Assembly: GCA_900548725.1 (NCBI GenBank)
Contig: URLV01000005.1
Location: 1-64,000, forward strand
From: an uncultured Mycoplasmatota bacterium
GTDB taxonomy: Bacteria; Bacillota_I; Bacilli_A; RF39; UBA660
Direction of reading: 5' to 3'
DNA: 64,000 bases
Shown here piece by piece: positions 33,789-42,544 of this stretch; position 1 is the stretch's first letter; each line of letters opens with the position of its first letter. Both the position numbers and the translations under genes were made by a program. Below the pieces are notes generated by a model that saw nothing but the letters and a program-made list of their open reading frames with translations, had not been told where the DNA came from and ran no database searches.

Positions 33789-34850
33789 TTATAATTGTTC
33801 AACAAAAGTATCGTATATTCTGATGTAGCGATATGTAATTCTATTAGTACCTTCTTTTTTTTCTTTTTCAATTATATTTAATTTAACTAAACGATTTAAA
33901 ATGTTATTGATGGAATTAATATGTGCTCCTAATTCTTTTGCCATTTCTATAGCAGTAAACACTATTTTCTTCATCATCAACGGATGTAATTTCAATACTA
34001 AACTACCGTTTATTTCTTTTTTGATTGTTTCCTCATCTTCATCATACACTCTATTAATTTTTTCTATTCTACCTATATTTCTTGTGCACTCATCTATTAC
34101 ACATTGCAAGAAAAATCTAATAAAACCATTGAAATTTCCATTTCTACATTCATTTAATGAATTATAGTAATTTGCTTTAAACAACACTATTATTTCAGAC
34201 AAAAACAATATTGGTTCATCATCTTTCAATTTTGCAAGCTGTAGCGTAATTAAAGCTCTTCCCAATCTTCCATTTCCATCTTTGTAGGGATGTATTGATT
34301 CAAATTGTACATGTGATATTGCAACTTTGATAAAGGCTTCTTCATCAAACATATTATTCATATATTCAATTAAATTATCTAATAGTTTTGGAACATCTTC
34401 AGGTATTGGTGGAATAAATGTTGCTCCTTCTTTGCCTAATCCTTTTAGACCAATATAATTCTGTATTGAACGTATTTCACCTGGGGATTTGTATTTCCCT
34501 CTTACACCAGATAACAATATTTTATTCATTGAATTAATCATATTTATACTAAAATTTTTATTTTTTAAATTGTAATTAGCATATTCAAACATTTTTTTTA
34601 AATTTTTTACTTCTTGTATACTATTATTTGGTTCTTTGTAATTAATATAGTACATATCATCTTGAGATATTTGGGTTCCTTCAATTTTAGATGATCTGAT
34701 ACTTTCTCCTAATATTAGAGAATCCAAAAAATACCTTTGATCAAATTTAAATATTTTTAACAAAGATTTATATTGACCATATTTATCGTTTGCTTGACCT
34801 AATAATTTTATTGTTTCTTTATCAATTTTATAATCTATAGGTGGCTCCAT
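33789..34850 (-). CDS. Fic-family protein with N-terminal inhibitory motif and C-terminal winged helix
   Basis: A 353-residue protein. The Fic active site HPYKDGNGRLGR lies near residues 187-198 and is complete (catalytic His, the Asp-Gly-Asn-Gly anion hole and both Arg), so AMP transfer is expected. The N-terminal helix has SSKIEG (Ser53 to Gly58), the autoinhibitory S/TxxxEG motif of class II Fic proteins. The last 80 residues look like a winged-helix domain (VFTAIEMAKELGAHINSINN, ILNRLVKLNIIEKEK). The start is uncertain: ATG 34850 is chosen, with GTG 34862 as the alternative. No good ribosome binding site is visible for either, and the transcript leader would be very short. A three-copy 42-bp operator-like array lies upstream, which suggests autoregulation by the winged helix. 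The gene sits alone between glycosyltransferase units. Confidence 0.9.
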   Translation of the reverse strand: MEPPIDYKIDKETIKLLGQANDKYGQYKSLLKIFKFDQRYFLDSLILGESIRSSKIEGTQISQDDMYYINYKEPNNSIQEVKNLKKMFEYANYNLKNKNFSINMINSMNKILLSGVRGKYKSPGEIRSIQNYIGLKGLGKEGATFIPPIPEDVPKLLDNLIEYMNNMFDEEAFIKVAISHVQFESIHPYKDGNGRLGRALITLQLAKLKDDEPILFLSEIIVLFKANYYNSLNECRNGNFNGFIRFFLQCVIDECTRNIGRIEKINRVYDEDEETIKKEINGSLVLKLHPLMMKKIVFTAIEMAKELGAHINSINNILNRLVKLNIIEKEKKEGTNRITYRYIRIYDTFVEQL

Positions 34851-34873
34851 TTCATAACACACTACTTTGTTGT

Positions 34874-34882
34874 ATTATATCA
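34874..34882 (-). promoter_or_regulatory. Extended -10 promoter of the Fic gene
   Basis: TGATATAAT on the minus strand. The predicted start near 34867 leaves 17 nt or fewer before the start codon. The first operator-like dyad begins 14 bp upstream of this element, covering the expected -35 position. Confidence 0.6.
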
Positions 34883-34895
34883 CGATTTAGTGTTT

Positions 34896-35009
34896 TTTAC
34901 ACATTAAAACGCATTTTAATGTGTAAATATTACTTTGTATGCACATTTTTTTGCAATTTAATGTGTATATTTAAGTTTTTATTCACATTTTTTTATAAAT
35001 TACTGTGTA
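34896..35009. promoter_or_regulatory. Three-copy, 42-bp-spaced operator-like dyad array upstream of fic
   Basis: Copy 1 (34896-34927) is a perfect palindrome: TTTACACATTAAAA, CGCA, TTTTAATGTGTAAA. Copies 2 (34939-34967) and 3 (34982-35009) keep CACATT and TGTGTA but have diverged centres. The CACATT boxes start at 34900, 34942 and 34984, and the TGTGTA boxes at 34920, 34962 and 35004, i.e. exactly 42 bp apart, about four helical turns. All copies would face the same side of the DNA. The array fills the gap between the Fic gene and the end of the upstream GT4 gene. Confidence 0.85.
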
Positions 35010-35026
35010 TATAATTTTTTATATTA

Positions 35027-36106
35027 CTATTTTAACAATTCTTCTATGTCATTAATTCTTTTCTTATTAATATCCTCTATATTTATTTTCTGATTGTTAT
35101 GTAATTTATTATCTATTATATTTTTTATTTCTAAAATGAAGTTATCTTTTGAAATTAAGAAACCAAAATTATCTCCTATACAAGTATAATTATCACTTAT
35201 TTTAATAGTTGATATTATATCTTTTTTTAATGCAATTGCTTCGTTAAATATTACAGGATATCCTTCATAGTTACTAGTTAATAATAGATAATCGCATTTT
35301 TTAATATACGGATATGGATTACTTTTTTGTCCCAACATAATTACACTATCATTTAATTTATTATTATTAATGTAATTCATATATTTTTCTTTATCAGGTC
35401 CATCTCCAATTATATATAATTTTATGTTTTTATATATTTTTTTTAATTCTTTTATTTTAGATAATTGAAACGTTATATTTTTTGAAGATTCTTCTAGCCT
35501 TCCTACAAATAATAAGTTTATATCTTGTTTGTTAAATACTATTTCTGGTTTTTCTTCTGAGAATTTTTTTATTTTATCTATGTCAATTATGTTGTTTATA
35601 ACTATAGATTTATCCACAATATTTGGATAATATTTTATCAAATTTTCTCTTGATTCATTTGATACAAATACGATTTTATTAAATTCAGTTATATATCTTG
35701 TATCAAAAAATTTTAATAATTCTTCTTTATTATATAATTTTGTATAATCACTATGAACAAATAAAATCTTGTTTTTACTTGCTAACCTTGTTATAAAATT
35801 ATCTGGATAAGAATATGTTGCATAGCATATAGAAATGTCGTATGCATTTTTTAATGTTATTTTGTATCTTGTTTGTTTTAATAAATTTAATGTTTTTTGA
35901 ATTAACTTTATTTTTAAATTGTATGGTTTGTATTCTAATATATTTATATTTGTAGGAACTTCGGTTAGCAATTCACCTGTTGCATGTTCTAATATTAAAT
36001 CTACATTATATTTTTTTAAATCTATATTTTTTAATAAATTTATTAAAGATTTTTCTATACCACCTATACATAATGTATTGGCACTAATTAATATATTTTT
36101 TTTCAT
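35027..36106 (-). CDS. GT4-family glycosyltransferase
   Basis: A 359-residue GT-B enzyme: ILISANTLCIGGIEKSLINL at the N-terminus, LLFVGRLEESSKNITFQLSK at the start of the second domain, and SNYEGYPVIFNEAIALKKDI as the nucleotide-sugar E-x7-E region. There is no membrane anchor. I chose ATG 36106 over an in-frame ATG at 36142, because the latter overlaps the preceding gene and the GGIEK loop then falls at the usual distance from the start. It is the last gene of a three-gene unit with the LTA-synthase-like protein. Confidence 0.92.
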   Translation of the reverse strand: MKKNILISANTLCIGGIEKSLINLLKNIDLKKYNVDLILEHATGELLTEVPTNINILEYKPYNLKIKLIQKTLNLLKQTRYKITLKNAYDISICYATYSYPDNFITRLASKNKILFVHSDYTKLYNKEELLKFFDTRYITEFNKIVFVSNESRENLIKYYPNIVDKSIVINNIIDIDKIKKFSEEKPEIVFNKQDINLLFVGRLEESSKNITFQLSKIKELKKIYKNIKLYIIGDGPDKEKYMNYINNNKLNDSVIMLGQKSNPYPYIKKCDYLLLTSNYEGYPVIFNEAIALKKDIISTIKISDNYTCIGDNFGFLISKDNFILEIKNIIDNKLHNNQKINIEDINKKRINDIEELLK

Positions 36107-36122
36107 AATATCATTTCTTTCT

Positions 36123-37649
36123 TTATTTTTTATACATTTCATAATATGAGTTGCCTAATAGTACATTATCATAATAAAATGATTTTTTCTTTATTTCTTC
36201 GTTAACGTAATTATAATCATATTTTTCTATTAAAGTTTGTTCGTTTGAAAATAAATTTGTACCTAAACCAAGTTTATTACCTTCTATTTTTACTCCTAAA
36301 GAAGCTAGAGTTGTTGGAAACATATCCATTGTAGTGAACATTCTGTTTTTATATGTATTACTTGTTGTCTTTGAATTTATAAAAGCATTATATACTGTTC
36401 TTTCATAATTTTCTTCATTAAAGAATCGGTTTTGCATTGTTAAATGATCTCCTGAAATTATTATAGTTGTGTTTTTATAAAAATCTTGCTTTTTAATCCA
36501 CTCGATAAAATTATTTAACATTTTATCTAAGCAATAATATGAATTTGCGTAATCACTATCAAATTCTTTTTTACACTTTTTATCTTGATATCCATCGTAG
36601 AAATGTGTATCTGCTGTTAGTATTGTAAAATTAAAAGGTTCATTATTTTTTGAAATTTTATTTAATTCTTTTTTTGCGAATGAAAATAATTTTCTATCTT
36701 CAAATCCCCACCATTCGTAATAGTCTTTATCTATCCAATTATTATCTCTTGCATAATATAAATCATATATTTCATAATTTCCATGGTCTGTAAAATAATC
36801 CCGTCTACCTCCAAATGATGCATCTGAGCCTAATAATAAATAGTTTTTATAACCATTCTCTTCTAAAATATCACCTATACTTGTTGCACCTGGTAGAGAT
36901 TCACCGTAACCTGTGTAGTTATTAGCTCCTATTACTTTTAATGGTATTCCAGATGTTTCTGCAACCATACCTGCTGCTGTCCATGTAGTTAAGCTTAATT
37001 TTTTTGCTCCTCCTAAACTATCTTTATTACTAAAATTTATATTATTTAGAGCAATATATTCTAGATTAGGGATGTATGATTTTTCAACATCACCACCATT
37101 AATTATAGATGTAGCACTTGTTTCTAAAGATTCTACAAATATATAGATTAAATTTTGTTTAATTTCTGGAAATGTTATATTTACTTCTTTTGGATTTACA
37201 TAGTTATCTTCTATAAGAGTAGATTTTGAATTTTGAAATCTTATATATTCCTTTACTCCTAATTTATCATAACAGTTATATAGACTCAGAATTATTAATA
37301 TAATTGAATATAGTAATATTCTTTTTTTTCTTAAATATAATGCATCAATTAAATATTTTTTATTTTTTATTGTTATTGTTAATCTATATTTATTTTCTAA
37401 ATATTTATGATTTAATTTAACTATTACATATAAAATAACAAATGTTATTATAGAAAATAATGATACAAAAATTATTCCATCTTTTAAAGCATTAATACTA
37501 GTTCCTTTACTATTTAATATACTATAAAGTATTTGTTCAAATGATACTCCACTAAAATTACTATTTATATAACTACATGTATAAAATATTACTAATGCTA
37601 AAAGCGTTAATATTATACATATAATATTATTTCTTTTTTCTTGTTTCAT
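36123..37649 (-). CDS. LTA-synthase-like membrane sulfatase-fold phosphotransferase
   Basis: A 508-residue protein with an N-terminal membrane part (about four hydrophobic segments up to residue 130) and a large extracellular alkaline-phosphatase/sulfatase-fold domain. That domain contains NLIYIFVESLETS with the likely nucleophile Thr/Ser, GSDASFGGRRDYFTDHG, ILTADTHFYDGY and IIISGDHLTM, which together supply the metal-binding Asp/His set. Family members transfer phosphoglycerol from phosphatidylglycerol to glycolipids or glycans (LtaS, MdoB/OpgB). The architecture (fewer membrane helices than LtaS, insertions in the catalytic domain) fits a glycan-decorating phosphoglycerol transferase at least as well as LtaS. 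The start at ATG 37649 follows AAAGGATTAAACAAG and overlaps the upstream gene by 23 bp. Confidence 0.85.
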   Translation of the reverse strand: MKQEKRNNIICIILTLLALVIFYTCSYINSNFSGVSFEQILYSILNSKGTSINALKDGIIFVSLFSIITFVILYVIVKLNHKYLENKYRLTITIKNKKYLIDALYLRKKRILLYSIILIILSLYNCYDKLGVKEYIRFQNSKSTLIEDNYVNPKEVNITFPEIKQNLIYIFVESLETSATSIINGGDVEKSYIPNLEYIALNNINFSNKDSLGGAKKLSLTTWTAAGMVAETSGIPLKVIGANNYTGYGESLPGATSIGDILEENGYKNYLLLGSDASFGGRRDYFTDHGNYEIYDLYYARDNNWIDKDYYEWWGFEDRKLFSFAKKELNKISKNNEPFNFTILTADTHFYDGYQDKKCKKEFDSDYANSYYCLDKMLNNFIEWIKKQDFYKNTTIIISGDHLTMQNRFFNEENYERTVYNAFINSKTTSNTYKNRMFTTMDMFPTTLASLGVKIEGNKLGLGTNLFSNEQTLIEKYDYNYVNEEIKKKSFYYDNVLLGNSYYEMYKK

Positions 37650-37962
37650 CTTGTTTAATCCTTTCAAGTTTAAAAGAAATATTTTTATTAATTATACTAA
37701 ATATATATCCTAATAAAACATTTATTACAATAGACATTAATATATATTTTATAGCAAATAACATATTTGTTTCTATATATTCAGTTATGTTATATTGGAA
37801 TTTATTTTTTATTGATAAAATTATCATAATTATTAAATTAGATATTAATACTGATGATAAATAATTAATTATTAAATCTTTAATATTATTATTTTTTGTT
37901 AAAACGTTATAAATTTTAATACCTATTATACTTGGTAATAAATAAACAAATAAACTATTCAT
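37627..37962 (-). CDS. Small four-helix membrane protein of unknown function
   Basis: A 111-residue protein with four hydrophobic segments (residues about 3-17, 31-49, 62-80 and 80-95) and a lysine-rich C-terminal tail. I recognise no family. It is the first gene of a three-gene unit with the LTA-synthase-like enzyme and a GT4 enzyme, and overlaps the former by 23 bp. A role as a membrane partner of the phosphotransferase is therefore plausible, but unproven. The ribosome binding site is AGAAGATG. Confidence 0.7.
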   Translation of the reverse strand: MNSLFVYLLPSIIGIKIYNVLTKNNNIKDLIINYLSSVLISNLIIMIILSIKNKFQYNITEYIETNMLFAIKYILMSIVINVLLGYIFSIINKNISFKLERIKQDETRKKK

Positions 37963-37986
37963 AATTTCATCTTCTTTCTTAATATT

Positions 37987-38015
37987 ATTGTACTAGAAAG
38001 AGTATTATAAATCAA
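37987..38015 (-). promoter_or_regulatory. Promoter of the LTA-synthase-like unit
   Basis: On the minus strand: -35 TTGATT (38010-38015), 17-bp spacer, -10 TACAAT (37987-37992), about 25 bp before the first start codon. Confidence 0.55.
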
Positions 38016-38019
38016 ACTA

Positions 38020-38050
38020 TAATAAAACTAGCACTTTATTTTTTGCTAGT
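38020..38050 (-). terminator. Terminator of the TagO/WecA-type gene, embedded in its 3' end
   Basis: On the minus strand ACTAGCA / TGCTAGT forms a 7-bp stem with a 10-nt loop followed by TTTATT. The 5' arm is made of the last sense codons before the stop at 38036. Confidence 0.8.
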
Positions 38051-39085
38051 CTTATCGTGTTTGTATAATATATCTGTTTTAAATATGAATATTATTACTA
38101 TTATCATTAATAATAAATATAATAATATTGCTAAATCAGTTAATCCTATTGCATATAGTACTGATACTATACTAAATAATATATTTATAAAATAAATTAT
38201 TAATACTGTTTTTCTAACTGATGATGTTTTGTTTAATAATTGGAAATGTACATGTTCTTTATCTGGTTTTCCAATTGATTCTCCTTTTATTAATCTCCTT
38301 AAGATAGCGAGTAGTGTATCTAGTATTGGAATAAACAATATGAGTATAGGGATTAGGAATGATGTCAATGTTGCTGTTTTAAATCCTAAAAGTGATATTA
38401 CTGCAACCATAAATCCTAAAAACATACTTCCTGTATCTCCCATAAATATAGTTGCTGGGTTAAAGTTATAGAATAGGAATCCTAATGTTGAACCTAACGT
38501 TATTAAGCATAAGAAGAAACCCAGATTATCTGTTCTTCCTAATAATATTGATATAACTATAATTGTTATGAAATATATTGAACTAGTACCAGCTGCAAGT
38601 CCATCTAATCCATCTATTAAATTAATTGAATTTATACATGCAACTATTATAAATAGTGATATTGGATATGCCCATAATCCTAAGGTTATATTCATACCGT
38701 ATATTGATAATTCATTTATATATATATTTCCATAAAATACTAATATCATCGCAACTGCTATTTGTCCCCACAACTTAGTTGTAGCTTTTAATGGGTTTAT
38801 ATCATCTATTATTCCTAATAACACTATTAAAAAACTTCCAATAAGTATTGAAATCATTTGTGTCGTTACTGGTGCAAAAAACATATATCCTATTAGGAAT
38901 GAGAGAAATATCGCTAGTCCCCCTAATCTTGGCATTGGCTTTTTATGTACTTTTCTCTTATCTGGAATATCCATCGCATTAATATGTATTGCTATATCTC
39001 GTATAAGAGGTACTAATATTAAAGATGATACAAACGTTATTAATATAATATAAAATATATTAACATCATTTACTAAAATATTCAT
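38036..39085 (-). CDS. tagO: Undecaprenyl-phosphate N-acetylaminosugar-1-phosphate transferase (TagO/WecA family)
   Basis: A 349-residue protein with about ten membrane segments. PDKRKVHKKPMPRLGGLAIF is the cytoplasmic signature of the family, GIIDDINPLKATTKLWGQ supplies the catalytic Asp pair, and NLIDGLDGLAAG and IFMGDTGSMFLGF are further conserved loops. KPDKEHVHFQLL is the His-containing loop that separates WecA/TagO-type enzymes from MraY. It starts the lipid-linked linkage unit from UDP-GlcNAc, which WecB-made UDP-ManNAc and the TagA-type domain would extend. It is monocistronic, with an extended -10 promoter at 39106 and a terminator in its tail. Confidence 0.96.
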   Translation of the reverse strand: MNILVNDVNIFYIILITFVSSLILVPLIRDIAIHINAMDIPDKRKVHKKPMPRLGGLAIFLSFLIGYMFFAPVTTQMISILIGSFLIVLLGIIDDINPLKATTKLWGQIAVAMILVFYGNIYINELSIYGMNITLGLWAYPISLFIIVACINSINLIDGLDGLAAGTSSIYFITIIVISILLGRTDNLGFFLCLITLGSTLGFLFYNFNPATIFMGDTGSMFLGFMVAVISLLGFKTATLTSFLIPILILFIPILDTLLAILRRLIKGESIGKPDKEHVHFQLLNKTSSVRKTVLIIYFINILFSIVSVLYAIGLTDLAILLYLLLMIIVIIFIFKTDILYKHDKTSKK

Positions 39086-39105
39086 TAGTTCACTTCCTCA
39101 TAATC

Positions 39106-39114
39106 ACTATAACA
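39106..39114 (-). promoter_or_regulatory. Extended -10 promoter of tagO
   Basis: TGTTATAGT on the minus strand, about 20 bp before the tagO start. The ribosome binding site GAGGAAGTG follows. Confidence 0.55.
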
Positions 39115-39171
39115 TGATATGTTCTAATAATCTATCTTTTTTATTATTGTTTACAATTTATTAACAAATAT

Positions 39172-39199
39172 AATAAAAGATAAGACTTATTCTGTCTTA
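39172..39199 (-). terminator. Terminator of the DUF1292 gene, embedded in its 3' end
   Basis: On the minus strand TAAGAC, loop AGAATAA, GTCTTA is followed by TCTTTTATT. The loop contains the stop codon of the gene ending at 39187. Confidence 0.75.
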
Positions 39200-39471
39200 C
39201 CTTCATTTTCTAACATTTCTCCAACCATATTCATGTAGTTATTTGTAAAGTCTAATAGAATAGCTTGTTTGAAATTGCTTTCATCTAAAGCGTTCATATA
39301 TGTGTCGTCACCATCTATTTCTTCTTCAAATATTTCATATTCTGTTGTAGGATTTTTTGTTTCTGTATCTAATTTTACTGCAAAGAAATATTTTGTTCCT
39401 TCAATTATTGTTTCGTCAAGTAATGCATATTCAGTATTATCATCTAATGTTATTAATGTATCTTTTTCCAT
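39187..39471 (-). CDS. DUF1292 (YrzB-like) small acidic protein
   Basis: A 94-residue, strongly acidic protein. The order LITLDDNTEYALLDETIIEG, YFFAVKLDTET and YEIFEEEIDGDDTYMNALDE matches the DUF1292 family widespread in Bacillota, whose function is unknown. The usual location next to yrrK/yqgF in Bacilli is not kept; here it follows a membrane protein gene by 12 bp. TAAGGAG precedes the ATG. Confidence 0.88.
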   Translation of the reverse strand: MEKDTLITLDDNTEYALLDETIIEGTKYFFAVKLDTETKNPTTEYEIFEEEIDGDDTYMNALDESNFKQAILLDFTNNYMNMVGEMLENEGKTE

Positions 39472-39483
39472 TTTTTATTCTCC

Positions 39484-41151
39484 TTACATTTTAGGTCCTC
39501 TAGACATTTCTTCACTTTCTGCTATTTGCAATGGCTCTTTGTTTTGTTTTAATTTTAATTCTTCTAGTTCTTTCATTACATAAGCTAAAGTTGCTTTTAA
39601 ATTATCATATTTTTTATCTTTTATTTCAATAGTTTTTCTTAGTCTTTCGTTTTCTTGTAATAATTCTTCATTAGTTATTGTGTTTTCTTTTGATTCTTCT
39701 AATTTAGGTATTTCTTGTATGTTTTCAGATTGAGTTTCAGCTTTAGTTTCTGTTGTAACTTGTTCTGGTTGTTTTGTTTCCACATTAATATTTTCATTTA
39801 CTATTGGATCTAGTCCATGATTTCTTAAGTACATATCATATTCATTATCTCCAGGAACTATACCTTCTGCTTTAAGTTCATCTATTTGTTCTTTAGTTAA
39901 TCTACCGTCATATTTTGTTTCTTCTTTTTGAACTCTTTTTTTGTAATCCTCTGGTCTTGGAGTAATTCCATGATTGTGTAAATATTGTATATATTCAGGG
40001 TCGCCAGGTTCTAATCCTTCAGCCTTTAATTCTTCTATTTGTTCATCTGTTAATTCAGGATTGTAACAATCTTTTCCTTTTTCATTATCTTTTTCCTTAT
40101 TTTTCTCTTTATCTTCCTCTGGTGTTGGTTCTTTAGGAGTAGGTTCTTCTGGTATAGGATTTTCTGGAGTTGGTTCTGGATCTTTCATCTTTTTTCTTAA
40201 CTTTCTTGCTATAATTGCACCAGCCACTCCTAATGAAGATAAAGCAGTAAATATATATGCTTGTGCTGCAGTATACATTGCTTGTGCTTCTGATGCACCA
40301 CCCAATGTATATAATCCACTTCCAGCTAAATCAAAAGCAAATTTTCCGCCTTTAACAAATGGAGCAAGGCCTGTATTTAACCCGTGAAATAAAGGACATA
40401 ATGGTTTTAAAATTATTGAAGTATTACATAATCTCCATAATGTAGAGAATACCATCATAATAGGTTGTGCAGTTAATGGAAGTGTAGCAAGTATAGCTAA
40501 GCCTATTGCAAGTATTCTAACTATAGGATGTTTTTTAAACCATTCGTGAGTATTTTTAACTACTTTAACTACTTTATGTCTAAATTTAATTGGTTTATCA
40601 ACTTCTTCAGATAATTTTTCGTCTTCAATTAATTCTTCTGGATCTTTTTCTTCTTCATTTTCTTCGGTATTTTCTTTATTTTCTGTTTGTTCTTTTTCTT
40701 CATCAATGTCGTTATCAGTAGTATCAGTTGAATTGTCACCAGTTACATCGTTAGTATTATCTACAACTTCTGTAGGAACATCTAAATCTTCTGAATTATT
40801 TTCAGTGATATCATTTTGATTTTCTTCTTCTTGAGCTTTTTCTCTTTTCTCTTTAATATGTTCAAAATAAGTATAAACTACTCCAGGAATATCATTAGTC
40901 TTTGTAGTAATTAAATTTAAAAAATTATCTTTTAAATTTTCATCTAACTTTTCATAAATTAAGCCATAAAAATTAAGTTTCATAGAATCATTAAGTTCAT
41001 TTTTTCCATCAAACTTTATTACTTCATTATTGACTTCAATTTCTTTTTCTCCATTCGCAATTGCTATTAAATCAGAATACTCATTTTCATCAAACTTTAT
41101 AACACTATAATTATTTGAGTACTCAACTAATGTTTTCATTATATCATCCAT
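39484..41151 (-). CDS. Large acidic membrane protein with duplicated EQI-ELKAEG motif; function unknown
   Basis: A 555-residue protein that I do not recognise as a whole. Residues 1-110 look folded; 110-185 is an Asp/Glu/Asn/Thr-rich low-complexity stretch. About 200-320 holds one or more membrane-compatible segments (ILAIGLAILATLPLTAQPIM) and an Ala/Gly-rich segment. About 325-350 is a Pro/Glu/Thr linker of PTPE repeats. Then follow two copies of a motif of about 45 residues: ELTDEQIEELKAEGLEPGDP and RLTKEQIDELKAEGIVPGDN, each followed by an EY..YL.NHG element. The C-terminus is coiled (LLQENERLRKTIEIKDKKYD). The duplicated motif resembles a short helical binding module. It is likely a membrane-associated scaffold; this is inference. 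Confidence 0.72.
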   Translation of the reverse strand: MDDIMKTLVEYSNNYSVIKFDENEYSDLIAIANGEKEIEVNNEVIKFDGKNELNDSMKLNFYGLIYEKLDENLKDNFLNLITTKTNDIPGVVYTYFEHIKEKREKAQEEENQNDITENNSEDLDVPTEVVDNTNDVTGDNSTDTTDNDIDEEKEQTENKENTEENEEEKDPEELIEDEKLSEEVDKPIKFRHKVVKVVKNTHEWFKKHPIVRILAIGLAILATLPLTAQPIMMVFSTLWRLCNTSIILKPLCPLFHGLNTGLAPFVKGGKFAFDLAGSGLYTLGGASEAQAMYTAAQAYIFTALSSLGVAGAIIARKLRKKMKDPEPTPENPIPEEPTPKEPTPEEDKEKNKEKDNEKGKDCYNPELTDEQIEELKAEGLEPGDPEYIQYLHNHGITPRPEDYKKRVQKEETKYDGRLTKEQIDELKAEGIVPGDNEYDMYLRNHGLDPIVNENINVETKQPEQVTTETKAETQSENIQEIPKLEESKENTITNEELLQENERLRKTIEIKDKKYDNLKATLAYVMKELEELKLKQNKEPLQIAESEEMSRGPKM

Positions 41152-41227
41152 AACTCTTCCTCATTTCTTAACAATATTCTATCATATTTTTTTATTTTTA
41201 AATATATTATTTTATTTGTTTACACTT

Positions 41228-41884
41228 TTAACCTAATAATTTGTCAAATATTTCTGGATAGTTATCATTAATCACTATTCTTTTATTTGTTACTGGGTGT
41301 GTAAATTCTAAATAAGTTGCATGTAAACACATTCTTCTTATAGGATTTTTTTTAGAATTATATTTTTTATCACCTACTATTGGATGATTTATACTTTCCA
41401 TATGAACTCTTATTTGATTTTTTCTTCCTGTTAATATTTCTATATCTAACAATGTGTATTCTTTATTATTTTTTATAGGTTTATATTTTGTAATTGCCAG
41501 TTTACCTGTCTTTTTATCGTTTGTTATATATGTTTTTAAAGTTTTAGTTTCTGCTAAATAATTTTTGATAGTATCTCCTTTAGCGACTTTTCCTTCTACT
41601 AATGCTACATATTTTCTTTTAAATTTATCCCAATTTCTTTGTAATATTCTTTTTGCTTGTTCAGTTTTTGCGAATACTATTATTCCACTAGTATCTTTAT
41701 CTAATCTATGTACTATAAATATTTTATTTGATTTATGTTGTTTTTTTACATAATCTGATACTTTTCTATATAAAGTATTATTATGTTCTTTATTAGTTCC
41801 TATAGTTAACAATCCACTTGGTTTAGATATTACAATTATTGATTTATCTTCATATAATATTTTTAGTTTATCTTTCTTTTTCAT
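41228..41884 (-). CDS. RluA-family pseudouridine synthase
   Basis: A 218-residue enzyme that isomerises uridine in rRNA or tRNA. It starts directly with the catalytic domain (ILYEDKSIIVISKPSGLLTI). The catalytic motif HRLDKDTSGIIVFAKTEQAK carries the active-site Asp, and later GRKNQIRVHMESINHPIVGD and RMCLHATYLEFTHPVTNKRI match the family. There is no N-terminal S4 domain, so it resembles the short RluA-type enzymes. The precise target is not readable from sequence. It lies 26 bp downstream of the TetR gene and may share its promoter. Confidence 0.93.
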   Translation of the reverse strand: MKKKDKLKILYEDKSIIVISKPSGLLTIGTNKEHNNTLYRKVSDYVKKQHKSNKIFIVHRLDKDTSGIIVFAKTEQAKRILQRNWDKFKRKYVALVEGKVAKGDTIKNYLAETKTLKTYITNDKKTGKLAITKYKPIKNNKEYTLLDIEILTGRKNQIRVHMESINHPIVGDKKYNSKKNPIRRMCLHATYLEFTHPVTNKRIVINDNYPEIFDKLLG

Positions 41885-41910
41885 TTGTTCTCCTTAAAAA
41901 AGATAGCATG

Positions 41911-42501
41911 TTAGCTAGCTTTTTTGTATTTTGTATTTAATTCTTTATTCATTAGTACTTGTCTATATCCTTTGAAGGCATCAAATATTATTGTTTCAAT
42001 ATCATCTTTTGTTAATTTAGAGTTTGTAGTAGCCATCATAGATGCTATACCATGAATAATTAACCATGTATTAATATATATTTGTTTTGATGATTCTGGG
42101 CTTAGTCCTGTAGATTTTATTATCATTTCTGTATATTTTTTTCCGTCTTCATTGTCAGCCATTTCTAAGATATTATTGTATTTGGTAAAAGATGACATGA
42201 ATAAGAATTTGAATAAATTCTTTTCTTTTGTAGCAAAATCTATATAGGATAATCCTACTCCAATAAAGGGTACTTGATGTTCATTTCCTTTTAATAAGTA
42301 TTTTTTTTGAAGTTCATAAACATCATCATATACAGTTCTTTTTAATTCATCCATGTTAGTAAATAATCTAAATATTGGTTGAGTAGAACATCCTACTACT
42401 TTAGCTAAATTTCTTGCTGATAAGTTGCTATCTCCTTCATCTCTAATTATTTTTATTGATCCTTTAATAAGATCTTCTTTTTTAATTTTTACCGCACTCA
42501 T
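41911..42501 (-). CDS. TetR/AcrR-family transcriptional regulator
   Basis: A 196-residue regulator. The N-terminal helix-turn-helix is LIKGSIKIIRDEGDSNLSAR followed by NLAKVVGCSTQPIFRLFTNM, with the usual position of the recognition helix (STQPIFRLF). The C-terminal domain of about 140 residues is helical and would bind an unknown ligand. It is divergent from clpB, with 151 bp between the starts. A 6-5-6 dyad (42526-42542) sits at its own expected transcription start, which suggests autorepression. GGGGAG precedes the ATG. The pseudouridine synthase gene follows in the same direction. Confidence 0.93.
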   Translation of the reverse strand: MSAVKIKKEDLIKGSIKIIRDEGDSNLSARNLAKVVGCSTQPIFRLFTNMDELKRTVYDDVYELQKKYLLKGNEHQVPFIGVGLSYIDFATKEKNLFKFLFMSSFTKYNNILEMADNEDGKKYTEMIIKSTGLSPESSKQIYINTWLIIHGIASMMATTNSKLTKDDIETIIFDAFKGYRQVLMNKELNTKYKKAS

Positions 42502-42525
42502 ATTTAATCTCCCCTTTTAAATAAC

Positions 42526-42542
42526 AAGTGTTATTTACACTT
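42526..42542. promoter_or_regulatory. Dyad at the tetR start site (candidate TetR operator)
   Basis: AAGTGT, TATTT, ACACTT: a perfect 6-bp inverted repeat with a 5-bp centre, immediately downstream of the tetR -10 (42545-42550), overlapping the expected +1. Confidence 0.6.
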
Positions 42543-42544
42543 TA

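Noticed and set aside
34896..35009. 42-bp repeats as a CRISPR array or plasmid origin
   Set aside because: Only three diverged copies, the conserved parts are short dyads, and no cas or replication-initiator gene is present. Position at the Fic promoter favours an operator.
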